64,000 bases of DNA, from NCBI GenBank assembly GCA_932521035.1, contig OW051492.1, positions 1,674,001 through 1,738,000 on the forward strand. The letters run 5' to 3'. Both the position numbers and the translations under genes were made by a program. The DNA is from Oscheius dolichura. Taxonomy: Eukaryota > Nematoda > Chromadorea > Rhabditida > Rhabditidae. Shown here in pieces: positions 1 to 10,558 of this stretch; position 1 is the stretch's first letter, and the number at the start of each line of letters is the position of its first letter. Below the pieces are notes generated by a model. That model did not search any database, had not been told where the DNA came from, and worked only from the letters and a program-made list of their open reading frames with translations.

Positions 1-1384
1 CGAAACGCCGTCATGGCGGCTAGAGCTCCTCCAAGAGAGTGTCCCGTCACGAGGTAACGATATCCGGGATATCTGAACAGCTCCGTTGAATCACAATACC
101 TTCTTTATTTCTTATTTATTTGATTTTTGAAGCAAAAGAATAACCGTAAATCCCGTATTATAAGCTCACCCTCTAATATAAGCCCGCTCTGCAAGGGGGC
201 TGAACAATAGAAGCCATTGGCTTATAATATAGGATTGACGGTAAATGGGGGAAAAAGCTCCAATACTTGATTCAACTGCTGTTTGAATTATCAGTCAATC
301 TACAGGCGGGCGACCTTTCCAGCTGATATTCAACGCTGCTTTGATGGTTTTCGAAAATGTATTCATAAAAACGAACATTTTTATAGTAGATTTGAGCCAA
401 CCTTTAGAAATTGACGAAAACTGCGGCAAAATGTCTCGAAACCCCGGGAAAATATTTGTTAGTCATCAACAGCACTTGGTGAAGTAATCAAAAGGCTCAA
501 GTCAAGTCTATATGCTCAGGATGAAACTACCGGATCTTCTCGGATAAGACTCGCAATCACAGGGTTTAGTTTCACTCAGGACATATTAATTTGATCAGCA
601 TATCGACCATTACTATCAATGTCTTCGTCTATGTTGCCTCATACAATTTGTAATGTTTCACTAGGTTTATATTATTTCATCAGTCAAGATGTGGCTTGAT
701 TTGTTGATATAAGCCCAGTTACCAAAAACCAACTTGCTCGTAATCGGTTGAATCATGGCGTTCCAGATGGCGTCCATTGCCCGGTAGAAGTATTTGTTGA
801 CCCTGCCACAAAGGGTATAGTTCCCGTATTTGTCTGAAATCTGTCGATGATAACATCTCCATTTATTCTCTCCAAACCTGTTTCATTATACGAGATATAG
901 TCTTGGAGACCGTAGCGAAGTTCCTGGGTCAGCTGGCTCATTCCTTCTGTTCCCCGGAAGGAGAGGACAATCGTTTTGGAGACATTCGATACCGCGATGT
1001 AGGCTTGACAGGGGTTTTCTTTCTGAAAATTGGAAATGTAACGGTTTTCTGAGGATTTCTCATTAATTTCGTCTTTCCGCCAAAGCCACAGCCAATTTGG
1101 CTGTCTAACTGTGGCAGTCTCTCTTCGACTTACCTTATCACAGGCCACGGTCAAAGCCACCAGGACGGTGTATTTCTCTCCGGGAAACGTCTTCTCCAAG
1201 CATTGTTCCCTAGATGTCGTGTTCGAGGGCTCCGGATAGGCGGCGGCTGCCAAATTGAGGAAATTCCTAGCCTCTGTTTCGTTGTACCTCACATAGACAG
1301 AAAAAATGGGAGAAATCTGGAGAAAAATAGATAAAAGGAGAGAAGAGAACAGACCAGAAAGAACAAGGAACAGGGAAGACGCAT
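1..1384 (-). CDS. Secreted class-3 lipase, 3' part beyond left edge
   Basis: This encodes the N-terminal half of an alpha/beta-hydrolase of the lipase class 3 family, expected to hydrolyse acylglycerols outside the cell or in the gut lumen. My exons on the minus strand are 1384-1355, 1316-1134, 1022-878, 833-734 and 72-1; phases agree at every junction and give 176 residues before the window ends. The start MRLPCSLFFL looks like a signal peptide. Family landmarks are the NFLNLAAAAY segment, the strand ending in SFRGTEG, the VNKYFYRAMDAIWN helix and the nucleophile elbow GHSLGG, whose serine is the catalytic one. The catalytic Asp and His lie off the window. Three introns are very short (38, 44 and 111 bp) and one is 661 bp. 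The start exon is the least certain part. Family assignment is firm; substrate is unknown. Confidence 0.85.
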
Positions 1385-2208
1385 TGGGCAGAATGACGGA
1401 GCTTTTTCGGGGCCTTATCAGAAGAAGAAGGAAAAGGGAAGGGGTGAATCACCAAAGGGGGAAAAGATAGGACATAGCGGATCAAGTCAATAAAATTCTA
1501 TAAGCGAAATTTAGCCAGATTGAAATATAATGTTTCGCACATTTTTAATATAATGTTTTTTTGCTAAAAGTTCAGGCTTGATCTAACTAACCCCAATACC
1601 ACTCCACGACTTTGGTTATCAAATTATAGGCACAGCGATCGTTTTCATAACAAAGGTAACCAAATAACGATGAATAATAAGCAAGCATTAACAGACGCAC
1701 ATTGCTACATACAGCCGTTATGATAAAGGACCTTCAAATCAACAAAAACGCTGTTTTCACTCTGAGCTGATGAAGTACTTTTACAGGGGGCGCTCACTTT
1801 GCATACAGAGCGTTTCAAAAAGATAGGGGCACTTTGAGAAATCGGTGTTCTGCGACGGATTTGAGGTGTTTTTCAAGATTTTGAGTGTTACAATGGTTTC
1901 GGTTAGTCGTCTTCTATTATTTCCTGTCGTTTGATACCCGATTCCCCTATTTTTCAGTGGGATATCCCTCGCTATCTGGCGAGTGACACATTCCTCAATT
2001 TCTCAATAATCTGTAAAGGTAGCCTGCTAAAAATGTTGTGATCCGAATTGCCGGCAAAAAATTATAATAGCCAAACACTGGCAAACTCGACAGCTGCAAT
2101 AATTTTCGTTTCTTATCGAATTCTCCCTTATCAATCCCTTGGGCCTCTTCCCTTGTTCAAATCGACTTTTTTCTTCCAATTTCTCAACCTTTCCATAAAC
2201 TATTTCAG
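1385..2208. other. Intergenic space between divergent lipase and Kelch genes
   Basis: I see no convincing coding exon, RNA gene or repeat here. The two flanking genes point away from each other, so both promoters should lie in this stretch. A TATTTCAG acceptor ends at 2208, eight bases before the Kelch start codon, and could be a spliced-leader trans-splicing site. Confidence 0.4.
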
Positions 2209-2216
2209 CTACTCTA

Positions 2217-4278
2217 ATGGCAACTACTCCTTCTGAAGCGAATATTCACCCGCTGACTTTGGACCTAATGGGAAGAATAAGTAGGCTGGAGGCGAGAGCT
2301 GTATTTTTAGAGGGGAATGGTCCGAATTGGACTGCAGCGATAGACAACCTAGAACAGAAGTTGATGACTTCTATGGAGAAGATTTCTTCTATTTCTTCTG
2401 ACAGTAGGCTCTTTTCTTCTTTTTTATCGAAGAATATTTTAGTGGAGAAACTGACACAAGACGTAGTCTTTCAAAAATATGAAATAGATGCGTTAGCGAT
2501 AGAAAATGAGAAGATGAAACGAATTCAACGGGAAACAGAAGATGGCTTGAGTTGCATACGAAATGACTTTTCAGGGAGATTGAAAGAAGTATCCGACAAG
2601 CAACAAGAGGGTGAGAAATCATTGAAACCTTTTAGAACTCGAGAGAAATTTCAGTTTCCGATGCTATAACGGCTTTACAAGACGACATCGCAGAGATTTC
2701 TCAGAAAAGTCAGCCAGATCTAATACTTTTCAGTGTTACTAATGTTTAGTTGGAAGGATGGAGGAAAAACAAAATGAAAATCATCTTACAATCCCCGTTC
2801 CTTTAGAAGAAGAAATACAATTGATCCCAGGACAAGTGGATAAGGAAACGGTGAGGAATTGTGGAATAGAATAATTAACATTCTTTTAGATTTTAGTCAT
2901 TGGAGGAAAAATAGATGGCAGAGGAAGTGATGAAATGGTCATTTTGAAAGAAGACAAATGGATCAAATTGCCGTTGGTATTACCGAAAGAACTTGATGCC
3001 GGAGGTGCAGTATATCTGGATGGAGAGATCTATATATTCGGTGGTTCGATGGCTAAAGAATTATACAAATTGGATAACAAAACATTGGAATGGATACGAT
3101 TGGAGGATATGAATGAGGAACGATGTAGTATTTCAAATAGTAGTGTGGAATGGAATGGATCCATCTGGGTGTTTGGAGGATGGAAGTTGAAAAGTGTGGA
3201 ACGATATGATCCGAAGGAGAACAAATGGATTAAAATGCCGTGAGTTGAACACTTTTCCCCAATTTTTCTCTTCTTCTATAGTCGGTTTCCAACGGCCGGT
3301 TTTCAACTACGGGACCATTTGGGAACTTGGCGAGCGAAATGTGCCTGTTTTGAAAAATTTGAAATCTCAACCTGGAATTCAGGCGTTTTTATTCGCGAAA
3401 AGGCCAAATGGTCCCGTAGTTGAAACCCCGGTAGTTGGAAAAAAGGCCAAAATAAAACTAGGCTTGGACGAGTAAAGAAGTTATTAGAGCGAGACGTGAT
3501 CACGAGTTTGTCTCGCGACCAAACAAGATCCACACCTGGGCTGTGCGGGATTCCCGTCCCGTTTTATTCCGCTTTTTTGGGGAACCGAGCCCCGTCTCGC
3601 GGGATTACTCCCGGGGTTTCCCGTTCCCGTCCCGTTTTGAAATGGCCATCCCGCCCAGCCCTGATCCACACTTAAGACGAGGTTCGGCTCTCAAACGAGA
3701 TGATACAACATCTGATACAAGGCTCAATCAGGGCTAATCAATATTTTAGGGACATGAAATATTCTCGAAATCACACTGCCGCAACAGTTCATAATGGCAA
3801 ATTCATTGTCTGTGGTGGATATGATAGTCCAAATTATTTGAAAAGTGTGGAATGTTTCGACCCGGAGAGTGGTGTCTGGACGGAGCTGAATGATATGCCA
3901 ACACCTCTTGCTGCTCATTCTTTCGTTTCTTATGGAAATAATCTCATTTTAATGGGAGGTTGGGATGGAACGACAGCAGTCAATAATGTACTGGAAGTGA
4001 GTAATCTAGAAGGAAAAGGTACATGGGTTTCCATGCGGCCAATGAAACAACGTCGACGTGACTTTTCTGCAGCAGTCCTTGACAATGAGATTTTTGTAAT
4101 TGGAGGAAATTATGAAATAGGCAAAGATCTCGATAAAACTGAAATATTTAATGAAAAAAGCTGGAGAGAGGGTCCCCAGCTTCCCAATCGGTGCTATAAT
4201 ATGTCTTCAATTGTTATTCCCCGCCATTTGGCTGATATCCTTTCTAATTCCATAGAGTATCCCCTATTAAACAAATAA
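2217..4278 (+). CDS. Coiled-coil plus Kelch-repeat protein
   Basis: Exons are 2217-2610, 2655-2708, 2750-2850, 2890-3239 and 3750-4278, giving 475 residues with consistent phases. The first ~170 residues are hydrophilic and heptad-like, suggesting a coiled coil. The remainder is a Kelch propeller of about five to six blades, with GG doublets in ILVIGGK, IYIFGGS, IWVFGGW, FIVCGGY, LILMGGW and IFVIGGN, each followed by a Tyr/Phe...Trp blade end. No BTB or BACK domain precedes the repeats, so this is not a standard BTB-Kelch CUL3 adaptor. Two introns are 41 or fewer bases, and the last one (3240-3749) carries repeats. The start follows a likely trans-splice acceptor. Role unknown; Kelch propellers usually bind protein partners. 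Confidence 0.85.
3288..3440. repeat. Short inverted-repeat element in Kelch intron
   Basis: The stretch TTTCAACTACGGGACCATTT at 3301 recurs as its reverse complement at about 3403-3425, and the homology extends outward with GGCCGG/CCGG blocks. The two arms enclose about 80 bp, the structure of a small non-autonomous inverted-repeat transposon. No target duplication was identified. Confidence 0.6.
3530..3665. repeat. CGGGA/TCCCG-rich simple repeat
   Basis: Degenerate copies of CGGGATTCCCGTCCCG recur several times within 3548-3650 in the last intron of the Kelch gene. The units are locally palindromic. I see no coding content; this looks like repeat-derived intron filler. Confidence 0.4.
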
Positions 4279-4527
4279 ATCTTTCCCTCCATTTAAAGTA
4301 TTCCTATTCAAGAGGATTCATTTCAAAAATTGTTGGAAAATTCCATGTAATTGCGAAATTTACCGGGCGTTTCAAAAAAAGTGAGTTTTGCCATTTTTGC
4401 TGGTGCGCTATGTTTCCGGCCACTTCCGAAAAAACTGAGTACGCCGTTCAATCGGTCTCGCAGAGTTGATCAAAATCATATATCAAACTTTTATTTTCTG
4501 TGGAAAACCTTCATTTTCTAAAAATTG

Positions 4528-4600
4528 GCCAAATGGCGCAGTGGGTTTCTGCAAAACAGGATAGAAAGGTCGAGAGTTCGAATCCGCTCGGTGATATCCC
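4528..4600 (+). ncRNA. tRNA-like Pol III promoter sequence, left copy
   Basis: An A-box-like TGGCGCAGTGGG at 4534-4545 and a B-box-like AGTTCGAATCC at 4575-4585 are about 30 bp apart, as in tRNA genes. The acceptor arms do not pair and the T-arm has mismatches, so this is not a functional tRNA. A T-run just downstream (4600-4620) could terminate Pol III. Confidence 0.4.
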
Positions 4601-4697
4601 TCTTTTTCTTTTTTTCTTTTTGTTGATATGGCTTCATCTTTGCAAAAGAAGGTGTTTACTGCAAAAAAGAAAAAAAGCAAACGAAAGTATAAAAGAT

Positions 4698-4765
4698 CGA
4701 CGCCGAGCGGGATCGAACCCTCGAGCCGTAATTTCAATACGCACTGCGTGGCACCCTATTTGACA
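4698..4765 (-). ncRNA. tRNA-like Pol III promoter sequence, right copy
   Basis: Read on the minus strand, a B-box-like GGGTTCGATCC lies at 4720-4710 and a weak A-box-like TGCCACGCAGTGCG upstream at about 4753-4740. It faces the left copy, and both end in CCGCTCGG(C/T)G. It cannot fold as a full cloverleaf. It is probably a tRNA-derived promoter within the foldback element. Confidence 0.35.
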
Positions 4766-4956
4766 ATCGATTGGGAAATGGCGATTTTACATGACAAATA
4801 AAAGTTTGATATATGATTTTGATCAACTCTGCGAACCCGATCGAACGGCGTATTCAGTTTTTTCGAAAGTGGCCGGGAACATAGCGCATCAGCAAAAATG
4901 ACAAAACTCACTATTTTTTGAAACGCCCGGTAAATTTCGCAATTACATGGAATTTT

Positions 4957-5644
4957 TTTCTAGTTTGTTTTATTAGATCGGCCACTCCGAGATCACCTAG
5001 GAAAAGCTCATGTGTACTCTAAAACGGTCTCTATCAAAAGTTATGAGGTCATTGACAGGACTTATCCATCACCCTACTAGTCAGATTTTTATAAAAATTC
5101 CTTCCGTTCCACTCCCTATATGAAATTTCCTTTGCAATGTTAGACTATTGAACACTGGTCATATGGATTCGTGCAAATAACAGGTATTTTTAGAAAAAGA
5201 AACCTACCGATCAGTGAAATCCAGTCGAGGATCCCTCCAGATTTTAGAGAACCACACGTCCGCCTTGAAACTGCTACTGAATTTGCTAATTTCAGTGACG
5301 GTCAGCTCCACGATTAACTAAAACACCCATTTTTAGTTTTCAAGAGTTTTAGTTTTTTATTATTGCCTTGGAATTTACCTCTTTATACGCTATTAATATT
5401 GTTGAAGAATTCAAGGAAGTAATGCCATGGAACTAATGTCGCGCACCCGGGGCAAGAGATTTCCCTCCCGCGATATGCGCTGATTATGGGAATAAAAATT
5501 GAAAAAAAATGCTTCCCAATTTTTCTGAATCCAAGTGATATTCTGCCGGTTTTTATCGTTTTGTTCACTCTACTTTTTTAAATTTTTTTATTAGGTACAG
5601 TAATACTACGCGATAGTCGTATTCTACAAAAATTGTCGCCTTGC
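4957..5644. other. Intergenic, nothing recognised
   Basis: Short open frames only, without a family motif or a consistent exon chain. The phrase AAAACGGTCTCT followed by AAAAGTT near 5020 recurs near 21840, hinting at old dispersed repeat sequence. Confidence 0.3.
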
Positions 5645-6057
5645 TCAACACAATCGTACGGATTGGGTCTTCTTTTTGAAGTCGCAGCTCTTCAAATCTG
5701 CGGGGTTACACCAGTTAATATTCTGGCTGATCTAAACAGATTTTACATTTCATACGGTAGCCAGGAGACTCACAACATTCTTTTTATCCTGGAATGGGTA
5801 GGTTCACATAATCAGTTATTCCCCTTTCTATTGGTTTTACCCGGCCCCTAAAACATTAGAAATAACTAACATCATCGCTGATTCGGACACATTGTTGCCC
5901 GTTCAAATCAATCGACCAATTGTTTTTGTCTAAAATTTGGGTTGCGGGGAGCAGAAAACTCACTTCCACTGCTGAAATTCCTCTCCCGAAATAGGGTGAC
6001 TTGGACGGCGAGAAGGGAAGAGACAAGGACGACGAGGAGAAGAACGAGCCGGGTCAT
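5645..6057 (-). CDS. Possible small secreted cysteine-containing protein
   Basis: A minus-strand start at 6057 follows a TTTCAG-AAC trans-splice-like acceptor. It begins with MTRLVLLLVVLVSSLLA, a strong signal-peptide candidate. In-phase exons can be chained as 6057-5964, 5929-5871, 5788-5756 and 5731-5645. The later exons encode NGQQCVRISDD and NWCNPADLKSCDF and end ...VRLC-stop, about 90 residues in all. The last proposed intron is only 24 bp, shorter than any other here; without it the frame stops at a TGA after LLATV. The third exon and the ending are therefore doubtful. I recognise no family. Confidence 0.35.
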
Positions 6058-6539
6058 GTTCTGAAACAGAAATTCTTCTTCTATAGCTTCTACTAATGGA
6101 ATGGTCTAATAGGGTGGAGGAGATTTTAACAGCTACTTGAAGCAGAATAAAACTCACAAACTACAGAGAAAGATTGTTCAAGGTTAGGAGCTCCGATTAT
6201 ATACCGTTTCCCCCGGCCAAAGGTACGAACTTTCTGCAGATAATGACTTCGGAAGGACGAGGAGAGAGGGTAAATAGTGCTGTGACAGCACAGCGAATAC
6301 AAGGAGTACAGAATAAAACGAAAAGGAACATCACTACCCACTGTGTAACACTCTTTTCTGATTTCAAAGCTGATAATTTTTGTGTATCGACTTCTTACCG
6401 TGAGAGCCCCACACCTGTAGACTAGGCCCTAATGGGCGGTAAATACCCTCCTTCAAGGCGAAACTCCTCCAATTTCTATTTCTAGATCTGAAAGGCTATA
6501 TAATAACCTATCTTTTTACTGAATCTGAATCTTTGAATT

Positions 6540-6760
6540 GGAGAGAAGCCTTCCGTTTACGAGCGTTTTTATCAAACACCCGCGTAACGTCCCCCTTGCC
6601 TCACCGCTGTTTACCGACCTTATTTTCCTTCTAAACTTTACTTTCCCGACCCTTTTCCTCTCTTTTCCTTCCAATTTACTAATTCTCCATTTTAGGAACA
6701 TACATTTCCTCAATCTTCTACATTTTGATGAATGTGAATGGAAAAAATTAAGTAATATCT
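6540..6760 (+). repeat. Diverged partial duplicate of the 11.48-11.70 kb segment
   Basis: This stretch parallels 11480-11705 block by block: TTCCGTTTAC, AAACTTTACTTTCCCG, CCTTTTCCTCTCTTTTCC, GGAACATACATTTCCTCAA and TTTTGATGAAT. In the 11.7 kb copy these blocks lead into a short coding exon. Here the matching ATGAATGTGAATGG runs to a stop within nine codons. It looks like a dead copy of a promoter plus first exon. Confidence 0.6.
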
Positions 6761-7040
6761 TGGTCATCACGTTGGCAGCAGATAAGTATAGACGAAAGTG
6801 AGTGGATGTCGGATTAATTTGAGAGATATTTATTCAGCCCCGTCCTCTAAATCCTATGATGCCTATGGTGGACCTCTTTTTGAGGATTTGAAGAACGCCC
6901 CTGCTTCAATCAAATCAGGAACAAGATCATTTGTTGGACAAGTTAGCTGTCGCTGGCCGAGAAGGGAGTGCCATCTTCTGGACGAAGCAACGAGATAAGC
7001 GAAAAGTCCAGGGACAGTTCTAACTGAAGCCATAAGCAGC

Positions 7041-7354
7041 AAGTAATTGGCAACTATTCCATGGACGGTTGAAAGCTCCTTCTCCCACATGACCAATTAT
7101 TTGGACAAAAGGCGGTCCAGGCTCACAGTCTCTCCTCTCTGCAATTGTCCCACCGCAACTGTCAACAAGCCTTCTCTCGAGGACTACTTCCCCATCAGAG
7201 ATGCATTCGCTTGGGTCAAGAGGGAGAAACTGTCCTGCGCTCCCTTGAAAGTGGAAGAATTTTCAAATGAAAACGACGACAACGACACTCGAGAGGAGCT
7301 CAAAGAAAAGAACCTGGAGGCCTCTTTGCTGACTATATACTCTCTTTTCTCTTA
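7041..7354 (+). pseudogene. hAT-type transposase C-terminal remnant
   Basis: The open frame from 7047 carries WTVESSFSHMTNYLDKRRSRL, followed about 35 residues later by PSLEDYFPIRDAFAWV and an acidic tail. The VES.FS.M....(K/R)RSRL pattern resembles the C-terminal dimerisation region of hAT transposases and their ZBED-like relatives. No zinc finger or catalytic core is seen upstream: the sequence before 7041 has stops in all frames. It is most likely a truncated remnant. The resemblance is by eye only. Confidence 0.4.
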
Positions 7355-7860
7355 AATTTATATTTTACTATTTCTTTCTTGACTTCATTGTCGGTTTAAT
7401 GAGCCAAGTTTGAGATAAACATCTACTACGCGTGGCCAGTTTCCTTCTTCTTTGGGGGGACTGAAGAGCGAGCAGATCTCTACTTGGTGAGCCTATTCTG
7501 AACCACAGTCTTCCCTGGCGAGTCTAAGCTCCACAGAGGTCGAAAGGAGACTTATCTCCACTATTGAACCAGGGACTGATCCCGTTTAGTCTCCATCCGC
7601 TACAGTAACCCAAACGATGCAACAATACGCCTGCCCTCATAAAGAGCCTAGATTTATTACAATGTTAGACATTACACAACAAATTTATTATCACTATCTC
7701 CACAATTTGTTTTTGTTCAGGCTATAAACCTGTCGTCAATCCATCCGACTTTTAAGGACAGAATTTGCGCGTAGTTAATTCGCGCGACTTGCCCTTGATA
7801 GGGAGTCGATTACGGATCGAGTCTTTTCCCGCCAGTTTCCCGTTCAAATTATTGCCTAGA
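7355..7860. other. Intergenic, nothing recognised
   Basis: No coding chain or repeat is visible. The sequence just before 7861 should hold the promoter of the C-type lectin gene. Confidence 0.3.
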
Positions 7861-9544
7861 ATGTTGCCGCTATCATTCTACCTCCTCCTATTATTTTTCT
7901 CATTTTCATCGTCGACAGGATGTATACCGACAGTCACGCGTAAGTCTCTTTCTTCTTTGAGAAATGTGAAATCTAGCCGACGACATGTACGAGGACGAAA
8001 TGGACATGGCCACTTCCGTCCTCTACACTACAGTGATGTCGATGACATCCGAGACTACAAGTCCTGCTTCTGCCGCTCCGACCAGTCAGTTTTGCTTCCC
8101 TTTTTTGTAATAATGGAAGGCAAGAGGGCTACAGTCACTTCATCTATTTTATTAATCATTTCAGCTACGGTATCGGCCCCGACGACGACATCCCCTGCCA
8201 CCACCACGACCACAACTCCCACGACGACGACTACTGGTGGTCCCACAACGACGACAACAACTCCGACGACGACCAGTGAGTCCTGGCCCAACCGATTTAA
8301 AAACCTTATGCCCGTTTTGCCCGGGTATCACTGAGTCTAGCTGGCTTTCAATCCTCAAGAATTTACTGAAAGTGGCCATATTGTTGAGTAATTTAGCTAC
8401 GACGTCGACCACGACGACGACTACCGGCGCTCCTACAACCACGACAACAATTCCGACGACCACAACCACCACCGTCATGACTACTAGCACCGTGCCGCCA
8501 TTCAGTAAGACAGGATGACCTTTGGACACAGTCCGCTTCCAACGGAAACCAGCCATTTCGACCCCCCTGCGGGGGATCTTCGGCTGGACGCCCCCTTCGG
8601 GGGTTTCTCCACCCGTTCCGCTCTTTCCCCCTCTCCCCGTCCAATCTATTCCCCTCCCCTTCTCTCGAATCCCCTGTTCTGTCTCTCTCATCGGCGTGTA
8701 CCTCTTCTAGTCCTCTCTGTAATTGGGTCCCCTTCTATCGTCTCGCTCTCACATAGAGTCCCTTCCCCCCTCTGTCTTTTCCTGAATGCTCCTCAAAAAG
8801 AGTTTATCTCCTTCCCAATGTCGCGCTCCCTCCACGTTCCATCGAGCATCCGCTCTCTTTTGATCCTCACTCTCCCTCCTCTAAGCGCTATTCCTTGGAA
8901 AATAGGAAAGGCAAAAGAAGTTGGCCGAAGGAGGAGCCAAACCCTCGACCTCTCGATTGGGGTCCCATCACGAACGGGTCCCACCTATTGAAAACGGACT
9001 ATATATATTTCTTTATTATTCAGCATGCCCTACCAATCCAGACGCTTGGACTCCAAATCCTGCGAATGGGTTTTGCTACTACCATCGCCCGACAGTCCAA
9101 CTTTTCAACAACCAACAAAATCAATGCAATTTTTACGCTCCGGGCGCTAGTCTGGCGTCTATTCTAAATGCTGCTGAAAATGAATTCGTCAGGAGTAGGT
9201 TTCTTCGTAAAAAGGAAAATGGTAGTCTTTTTTAGTGGTGGCAGGCGGTGTCGCCGTATTTATTGGTATAAGAGGGGTGAATAATGATCCCTGGTCGACG
9301 TGGACTAATGGAGACCCAGTAATGTTCCTTTAGAATTTTCAACCATTTCCAGGTCGGCTATACTAACTGGGTAGGCGGAGGAGAGCCCGATGGAATGACT
9401 AGTAATGACCGCTGTGTAGTTGTAAGTGACGTTTGTAAGAAATAACATCTTTTCCAGATGGCACCCACTGGTACTTGGTCAGATATCGATTGTACACAGA
9501 CTCGCCAATCCGTCTGTAAAATAGCTGGAATGCCTATTGGATGA
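7861..9544 (+). CDS. Secreted C-type lectin with Thr-rich stalk
   Basis: Eight in-phase exons (7861-7939, 7977-8084, 8165-8275, 8397-8504, 9024-9194, 9236-9318, 9353-9421, 9458-9544) encode 271 residues. MLPLSFYLLLLFFSFSSSTG is a signal peptide. Residues ~60-135 are almost all Thr/Pro/Ser, a mucin-like stalk built by two similar exons. From ~136 a C-type lectin domain starts with CPTNPDAWTP and continues through WSTWTNGDPV, EPDGMTSNDRC and WSDIDCTQTRQSVCK. EPD and WSD sit where calcium- and sugar-binding EPN and WND motifs occur, so binding is possible but altered. Four introns are 34-41 bp. Such proteins are often gut- or immune-related in nematodes; a specific ligand cannot be inferred. Confidence 0.88.
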
Positions 9545-9599
9545 GGAGAACACATACTGGAGAAACATACGATATTATTATCTAATGGATCACATTGCT

Positions 9600-9614
9600 A
9601 ATAAATTGAATAAA
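9600..9614 (+). terminator. Polyadenylation signals after C-type lectin gene
   Basis: Two AATAAA hexamers lie at 9600-9605 and 9609-9614, 56-65 bp after the lectin stop codon. Confidence 0.6.
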
Positions 9615-10010
9615 ATCCGTCTTTTTCCTTCTTCATAATGTAGGGAGAATGTCGAGACGATAAGGAATTCTTACTACTAGGGAGCACTGGTCCCGTGGCG
9701 ACTGCACCCACAACCGTTCGTTGGTCTGGGAGTTCCTACTTGATCATCTCTCTCGGTGAAATATCCACAAAAATCTAATATCACCGCTTGTCACCCCTAT
9801 GACGTCCATCCAGTCGTCTGAACCTTTGCCTTTTGGAGATCTCACACAAATAACCGCCGTATTCTTCTGCATGGGAGCCAATTCGCCGGGAACGTATGAT
9901 ACAATCACAAGCTCTATTAGAATCGGCCATTGGGAACGATTCGGAAAATGCTGGAAAACCGTAACTGTCTTTTTGACGCCGTAGGAGTAGCGGGGCCGGG
10001 AGAGTCCTCT

Positions 10011-10398
10011 CTAGAAGACCGAGTCCTCGCCGGCGTCGGGCGCCTTCTCGGCCGGTTTGTCCTCCTTCTTTTTGGCCTCTTCCTTCTTCTCCTTGTCGTC
10101 CTTCCTCTCCGACTTGAGATTCGTCTTCTTCACCCTCTTGTTCTTGTCTTCCGGCTTCATCTTCTCCTTCGCCTTTGGTCCTTCTTTTCGGCCATCGTGT
10201 CCTCCTTATTTCTGCCCTTTTAGGAGAATGGAAGGCGCTGCCCTCCAGAGGTGTTCTCCCCGTAAAACTGTCCCTTGTGAGCTTTCCCAGCTCCCTTTGA
10301 AGCCATTTCTGGGCTAGGCTCCTCTTCAAAACAACTGGAGCAAATTTCCTAGCCCCAAAGGTAGCCCGCGCCCTCTGCCTGCCATCGTATTCTTCCAA
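10011..10398 (-). CDS. Uncertain Lys/Glu-rich gene, frame ambiguous
   Basis: A long minus-strand frame begins at 10398 with MEEYDGRQRARATF and reads KFAPVVLKRSLAQKWLQREL, then enters a purine-rich stretch open in more than one frame. The most protein-like ending is in a different frame: KMKPEDKNKRVKKTNLK through KKEDKPAEKAPDAGEDSVF and a stop at 10011, with codons typical of well-expressed genes here. The two halves need a frameshift or an unseen splice to join. This may be a broken or mis-sequenced gene. It is divergent from the MSP-domain gene. No family is recognised. Confidence 0.3.
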
Positions 10399-10509
10399 AA
10401 GCGCTTTTTCCCGGCGGAGAATCGTTGTTTTTTACAGGTTTAAGTTCAACTCCGCCCGTTTTTTGTAAATTAACCGTTAAATACCGGTTCAAACTGGGAT
10501 TAAAGACAG

Positions 10510-10516
10510 TATAAAA
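10510..10516 (+). promoter_or_regulatory. TATA box of MSP-domain gene
   Basis: TATAAAA lies 43 bp upstream of the MSP-domain start codon. That spacing fits a short 5' leader, as sperm protein genes in nematodes usually have. Confidence 0.5.
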
Positions 10517-10558
10517 GCCATGAGAAACGTCTAATACCATCATTATTCATCGTTCTCA

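Larger units (their letters stand above)
4338..4956. mobile_element. Foldback element with ~155 bp inverted arms
   Basis: The left arm (about 4338-4497) and right arm (about 4797-4956) are near-perfect reverse complements: both run from AATTCCATGTAATTGCGAAA through the GGGCGTTTCAAAAA, GCGCTATG and GATCAAAATCATATATCAAA blocks. Between them lie about 300 bp with two tRNA-like promoter sequences in opposite orientation and no transposase. Arm divergence is low, by eye under one mismatch in ten, so the element is probably fairly young. It lies just 3' of the Kelch gene. I could not fix a target-site duplication. Confidence 0.8.

Noticed and set aside
4528-4765. True tRNA genes
   Set aside because: A and B boxes are present but acceptor stems do not pair and the T stems carry mismatches.
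8055-8691. Long minus-strand frames opposite the Thr-rich lectin exons
   Set aside because: They are low-complexity Val/Gly and Arg/Gly shadows of the Thr codons of the real gene.
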